DNA of 5,944 nt, taken from the NCBI GenBank assembly GCA_031267175.1, contig JAIRZP010000170.1, forward strand, positions 1 through 5,944, written 5' to 3'. Below the pieces are notes generated by a model. The model was not told the DNA's origin. It did not search any database and saw only the letters and a list, made by a program, of their open reading frames with translations. The first letter of the stretch is position 1. Every line of letters begins with the position of its first letter. The position numbers and the translations under genes are program-made. Source of the DNA: Coriobacteriales bacterium. Lineage in GTDB: Bacteria > Actinomycetota > Coriobacteriia > Coriobacteriales > UBA8131. Below are positions 3,178 to 5,944 of the stretch, one piece after another.

Positions 3178-5904
3178 ATGTCAGAGTCAGCTGATATCCA
3201 TGCTCCTGGTGTCGAGGTCAAGAAGAGTTGTTGCTATTTCTGTCATCAGAATTGCGGCGTACTGGCGTATGTCAAGGATGGAGAGGTCCTCAAGATAGAG
3301 GGCGATCCCACCCATCCTACCAACCAGGGCGGCCTGTGCTGCCGTGGCAACATCGCTCTCTTGCATCTCGATCACCCTGCGCGCATCAATCATCCTATCA
3401 AGCGCGTAGGAGCAAAAGGTGAGGGCACCTGGGAGAAGATCCCCTGGGACACCGCCATCGCGGAGGTCGCGGAGCGCCTGAACCAGATCAAGGAGGAGAG
3501 TGGCGCGGAGGCCGTGGCAACTGCCGGTGGCACCCTCCGAACCGACGACTGGTCGCGTCGCCGTTTTATGAACCTGTTTGGAAGCCCCAACGGCTTTCAT
3601 AATGCACTCCTGTGTTGGATTCCCACCTTTAATGTAGAGACGGCCGTGAGCGGCTGGAGCCCCTTTGAGACCGACCTGGGCACGAGCCGTGTTGTTATCA
3701 TGTGGGGCTTTAATCCCGGTGCCGCGGCCATGCCCGGTATGCGTGGTTACACCGACCTCAAGAAGCAGGGCCTCAAGATCATCGTCGTGGATCCCCGCTA
3801 TTCGGAGACCGCGTCGCGCGCCGATCTGTGGCTGCCGCTGCGCCCCGGCTCTGACACGGCACTCGCGCTCGCCATGCTCTGGGTCATCGTCTACGAGAGG
3901 CTCTACAACGCCGAGTTCGTGGAGAACTGGTGTCTGGGCTTTGAGGAGCTCGAGGAGCACATCATCGACTACACCCCCGAGTGGGCCTCCGAGCTCACCT
4001 GGCTCGACCCCGAGATCATCCGGGAGGCCGCCCGCATGTACGCCCAGAACACCCCGGGCAACATCCAGTGGGGCTGCACGGCCGACCAGCTGGGCAAGGC
4101 CTCCGGTGCTGGCATGCATGCCCGCGCCGTCATGCGCGCCATCACCGGCAACCTGGACTGCCCCGGCGGCGACCTCATGCCCGGCCCCTCCACCTACTAT
4201 GTTACCGACGAAGAGCTGGAGGCCAATGATTGGCTGCCCGAGGAGCAGAAGGCCAAGCAGATAGGCTCCAACAAGTTCAAGCTCACCTCCTGGCCCGGCT
4301 ACCAGAAGATAGCCGACACGGCGCGTGCCACCTGGGGCAAGGCGCCCACCTCCGAGTGGTTCTGCGAGGCCCACGGCCCGAGCGTCTTCAAAGCCATCCT
4401 CACCGGCGACCCGTATCAGATACGCGCGCTCATCGTCTCGGCCACCAACCCGGTCAATTCCTACGGCGATGCCAAGATGACGCTGGAGGCGCTGAAGAAG
4501 GTGGAGTTCCTCGTGACCTGTGAGTATTGGATGACCTCAGCCGCGCTCTACTCCGACTACGTCTTTCCCATCGCGGGGGCACTGGAACGTCCCATCATCC
4601 ACAATAACTACGGTGTCACCGACAGCCTCATCGCCTCGCAGCGCGCCATTCAGCCACTCTACGAGCGCAAGACCGACTACGAGTTCTGGCGTCTGCTGGC
4701 GCTGGCCACGGGACAGGACCCCGAGCAATGGCCCTGGGAGAGTCTGGAAGAGGCCTTCTACTATGTTACCTACGACCTCACGAGCCAGGGCTATCAGTTT
4801 GGCAGCTACGATGAGTTTGTGGAGAAGTACCGCTTCTTCTACCCGCCCATGCACTACTATAAGTACGGGGCCAACGGCTTCTGCACCCCGTCGCGTCGTG
4901 TGGAGCTTAAGAGTTCCATCCTTGAAGAGCTGGGCTACCCGGCGCTGCCCACGTGGATAGGCCCGGCAGAAAACGAAATAGACGACCCGGAGGTGGCCAA
5001 GGAATACCCGCTCGTTCTCACCACCGGCGGCGGCTTCATGCCGTATCACCACTCCGAGGAGTTCAACATCGAGAGCGTGCGCTTTCTGCAGGCAGAGCCC
5101 TACTTTACCATTAATCCCAAGACGGCCAAAGAGATGCGTATCAAAGAAGGCGACTGGTGCTGGATAGAGACGCGTCGCGGCCGTATCCGCCAGCGTGCCA
5201 ACGTGGAGCCCTCGGTGGACCCGCGCGTTATCTATGCGCAGCGCGGTTGGTGGTTCCCCGAGCGCCAGGAAGATACGGGAGAAGAACCCTTTGGCTGCCT
5301 GGAGAGCAACGTCAACGTCCTCACGAGCGTGGACGACGAGCACTGCGACCCCATCGGCGGCAGCTGGGCCAATCGCGGCCTGCTCTGCAAGGTCTACAAG
5401 GTAGGCTACTGGGACGAGACCGATACGAGTTTCTCCATTCCCGGCTCTTCTCCTGAGCCCGGCATCACCGTGCCGCCGAGCGAGCAGAAGCTGGCCTACG
5501 AGCCTATCCCCTACGAGGCCAAGCCCACCTTTGAGGTGCCCGAAGGCCTCACCTGGGACCCGGAGTCCAAGTATGCCTGGGATCTGGAGCTGGGCCTGTA
5601 CTACGACCCGGACAGTGGCTGGCTCATCCACCCGGAGACCAGCGTCTACTACGACCTCTATTCCAAGTATGCCTATGACGCCACCACGGAAACGCTCGTG
5701 GACGAGGCGACTGGTCAGCACTACCATATGGAGACCCGGGAGCCAATAGGCGATGAGCTGGGCACCGTCGTTGAGGTGCCGGTCGAGGGAAGCGCTGTCG
5801 CCGTGGAGGCCGAGGAAGCACAGGGCGGCGGCTGGCGATCCTGCACAAGCAGTGGAGATGCCGTTGAGCCACCCGCCAGCGATGAGGGAGGGGAGGAGCT
5901 ATGA
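3178..5904 (+). CDS. Molybdenum/tungsten bis-MGD oxidoreductase, catalytic subunit with octamer-repeat C-terminus
   Basis: This is a DMSO reductase superfamily catalytic subunit of 908 residues. The N-terminus binds a 4Fe-4S cluster through Cys19, Cys22, Cys26 and Cys54 (C-x2-C-x3-C-x27-C, followed by CRG). Cys146 in HNALLCWIP is the expected metal ligand. Cofactor-binding motifs include WGFNP (176-180), VVDPR (203-207), RPGSD (222-226) and GNLDCPGGD. The C-terminal MGD domain runs from about 609 to 742 and ends in EHCDPIGGSW...LLCKVYK, which recalls the acetylene hydratase / aryl transhydroxylase / catechol dehydroxylase branch. Acetylene hydratase has Asp after its second cluster Cys; here it is His23. 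There is no Tat signal or membrane segment, so a cytoplasmic enzyme is likely. Residues 743-908 are an added tail: a Pro-rich linker, eight aromatic octamers (791-854), then an acidic Gly/Ser-rich end. The substrate is unknown. The stop codon overlaps the start of the electron-transfer subunit gene. Confidence 0.93.
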   Translation: MSESADIHAPGVEVKKSCCYFCHQNCGVLAYVKDGEVLKIEGDPTHPTNQGGLCCRGNIALLHLDHPARINHPIKRVGAKGEGTWEKIPWDTAIAEVAERLNQIKEESGAEAVATAGGTLRTDDWSRRRFMNLFGSPNGFHNALLCWIPTFNVETAVSGWSPFETDLGTSRVVIMWGFNPGAAAMPGMRGYTDLKKQGLKIIVVDPRYSETASRADLWLPLRPGSDTALALAMLWVIVYERLYNAEFVENWCLGFEELEEHIIDYTPEWASELTWLDPEIIREAARMYAQNTPGNIQWGCTADQLGKASGAGMHARAVMRAITGNLDCPGGDLMPGPSTYYVTDEELEANDWLPEEQKAKQIGSNKFKLTSWPGYQKIADTARATWGKAPTSEWFCEAHGPSVFKAILTGDPYQIRALIVSATNPVNSYGDAKMTLEALKKVEFLVTCEYWMTSAALYSDYVFPIAGALERPIIHNNYGVTDSLIASQRAIQPLYERKTDYEFWRLLALATGQDPEQWPWESLEEAFYYVTYDLTSQGYQFGSYDEFVEKYRFFYPPMHYYKYGANGFCTPSRRVELKSSILEELGYPALPTWIGPAENEIDDPEVAKEYPLVLTTGGGFMPYHHSEEFNIESVRFLQAEPYFTINPKTAKEMRIKEGDWCWIETRRGRIRQRANVEPSVDPRVIYAQRGWWFPERQEDTGEEPFGCLESNVNVLTSVDDEHCDPIGGSWANRGLLCKVYKVGYWDETDTSFSIPGSSPEPGITVPPSEQKLAYEPIPYEAKPTFEVPEGLTWDPESKYAWDLELGLYYDPDSGWLIHPETSVYYDLYSKYAYDATTETLVDEATGQHYHMETREPIGDELGTVVEVPVEGSAVAVEAEEAQGGGWRSCTSSGDAVEPPASDEGGEEL
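5548..5739 (+). repeat. Eight tandem octapeptide repeats (OCRE-like) inside the molybdoenzyme
   Basis: Residues 791-854 divide without gaps into eight octamers: LTWDPESK, YAWDLELG, LYYDPDSG, WLIHPETS, VYYDLYSK, YAYDATTE, TLVDEATG and QHYHMETR. Position 3 is W, Y, I or V. Position 4 is D in six and H in two. Position 7 is S, T or L, and position 8 is mostly G or K. This period and pattern match the eukaryotic OCRE domain (for example the YYDPxTG-type octamers of RBM5/RBM10). The codons of successive units differ, so this is an old protein repeat, not a recent DNA duplication. Confidence 0.8.
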
Positions 5905-5944
5905 CGAGATACGCAATGGTCATGGACCAGCGGCGCTGTATCGG
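5901..5944 (+). CDS. 4Fe-4S ferredoxin-type electron-transfer subunit (partial, 5' end)
   Basis: Only the first 14 codons are in the window: MTRYAMVMDQRRCI and the start of a Gly codon. This opening, a short strand then D-x-x-R-C-I-G, is the standard start of the iron-sulfur subunits that accompany bis-MGD enzymes (DmsB/PhsB/transhydroxylase small-subunit type), where the Cys is the first ligand of a 4Fe-4S cluster. The ATG overlaps the stop codon of the catalytic subunit (ATGA, 5901-5904), and a purine-rich Shine-Dalgarno (GGAGGGG, 5887-5893) lies 7 nt upstream, so the two are translationally coupled. It probably carries electrons to or from the catalytic subunit. The gene continues beyond the right edge. 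Confidence 0.8.
   Translation, partial: MTRYAMVMDQRRCI

Noticed and set aside
3187..4374. 395-codon open frame on the minus strand
   Set aside because: It lies fully antisense to the conserved molybdoenzyme core. GC-rich codon bias commonly opens such frames, and the translation has no recognisable motifs.
4537..5727. 396-codon open frame on the minus strand
   Set aside because: It is the antisense shadow of the same gene, with no ribosome binding site or family signature seen.
5548..5739. Choline-binding or glucan-binding cell-wall repeats as the identity of the aromatic octamers
   Set aside because: Those repeats are about 20 residues long with GW/YY spacing. Here the period is exactly eight, and the protein lacks an export signal.

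Overview
The window looks like chromosomal DNA of a GC-rich Gram-positive bacterium. My best guess is a Coriobacteriia actinobacterium, close to the Eggerthellales. The basis is inference: GC-rich codon use, a coaBC that appears leaderless, a classical infC-rpmI-rplT operon, and directly beside it a large Tat-less molybdopterin enzyme with a ferredoxin partner, a class that is abundant in that group. No rRNA or other taxonomic marker settles the question.

Layout, all genes on the plus strand. Positions 1-116 hold a perfect 18-bp inverted repeat and a cluster of GTCCC motifs that looks like a REP-type intergenic element. coaBC (140-1360) encodes the bifunctional coenzyme A enzyme Dfp. A -10 box lies 7 nt before its ATG, with no Shine-Dalgarno sequence. 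Positions 1361-1610 form a structured leader with several hairpins and an intrinsic terminator upstream of infC (1611-2216), whose start codon is most likely AUU. A 159-nt gap with a strong hairpin and a possible small overlapping ORF leads to rpmI (2376-2573) and rplT (2595-2954). A 223-nt intergenic region with direct and inverted repeats and a -10 box precedes a molybdenum/tungsten bis-MGD oxidoreductase gene (3178-5904). Its stop codon overlaps the start of a 4Fe-4S electron-transfer subunit gene that runs off the right edge.

How the genes work together. coaBC makes phosphopantetheine for coenzyme A. infC, rpmI and rplT supply translation initiation factor IF3 and ribosomal proteins L35 and L20, and in this operon type IF3 and/or L20 feed back on expression. 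The last two genes form a two-subunit catabolic or respiratory redox enzyme, probably cytoplasmic, related to the acetylene hydratase / transhydroxylase / catechol dehydroxylase branch of the DMSO reductase superfamily. Its substrate cannot be read from the sequence.

The most unusual feature is the C-terminus of the molybdoenzyme. After the last recognisable cofactor-binding segment it carries about 166 extra residues, including eight back-to-back, gap-free aromatic octapeptides (residues 791-854). These resemble the OCRE (octamer repeat) domain of eukaryotic splicing proteins such as RBM5. Second in interest is a CoaBC whose catalytic residues all fall at the E. coli numbers except that the conserved Asn210 of the ligase domain is Ser. 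Third are the apparent RNA-level controls of the infC operon.
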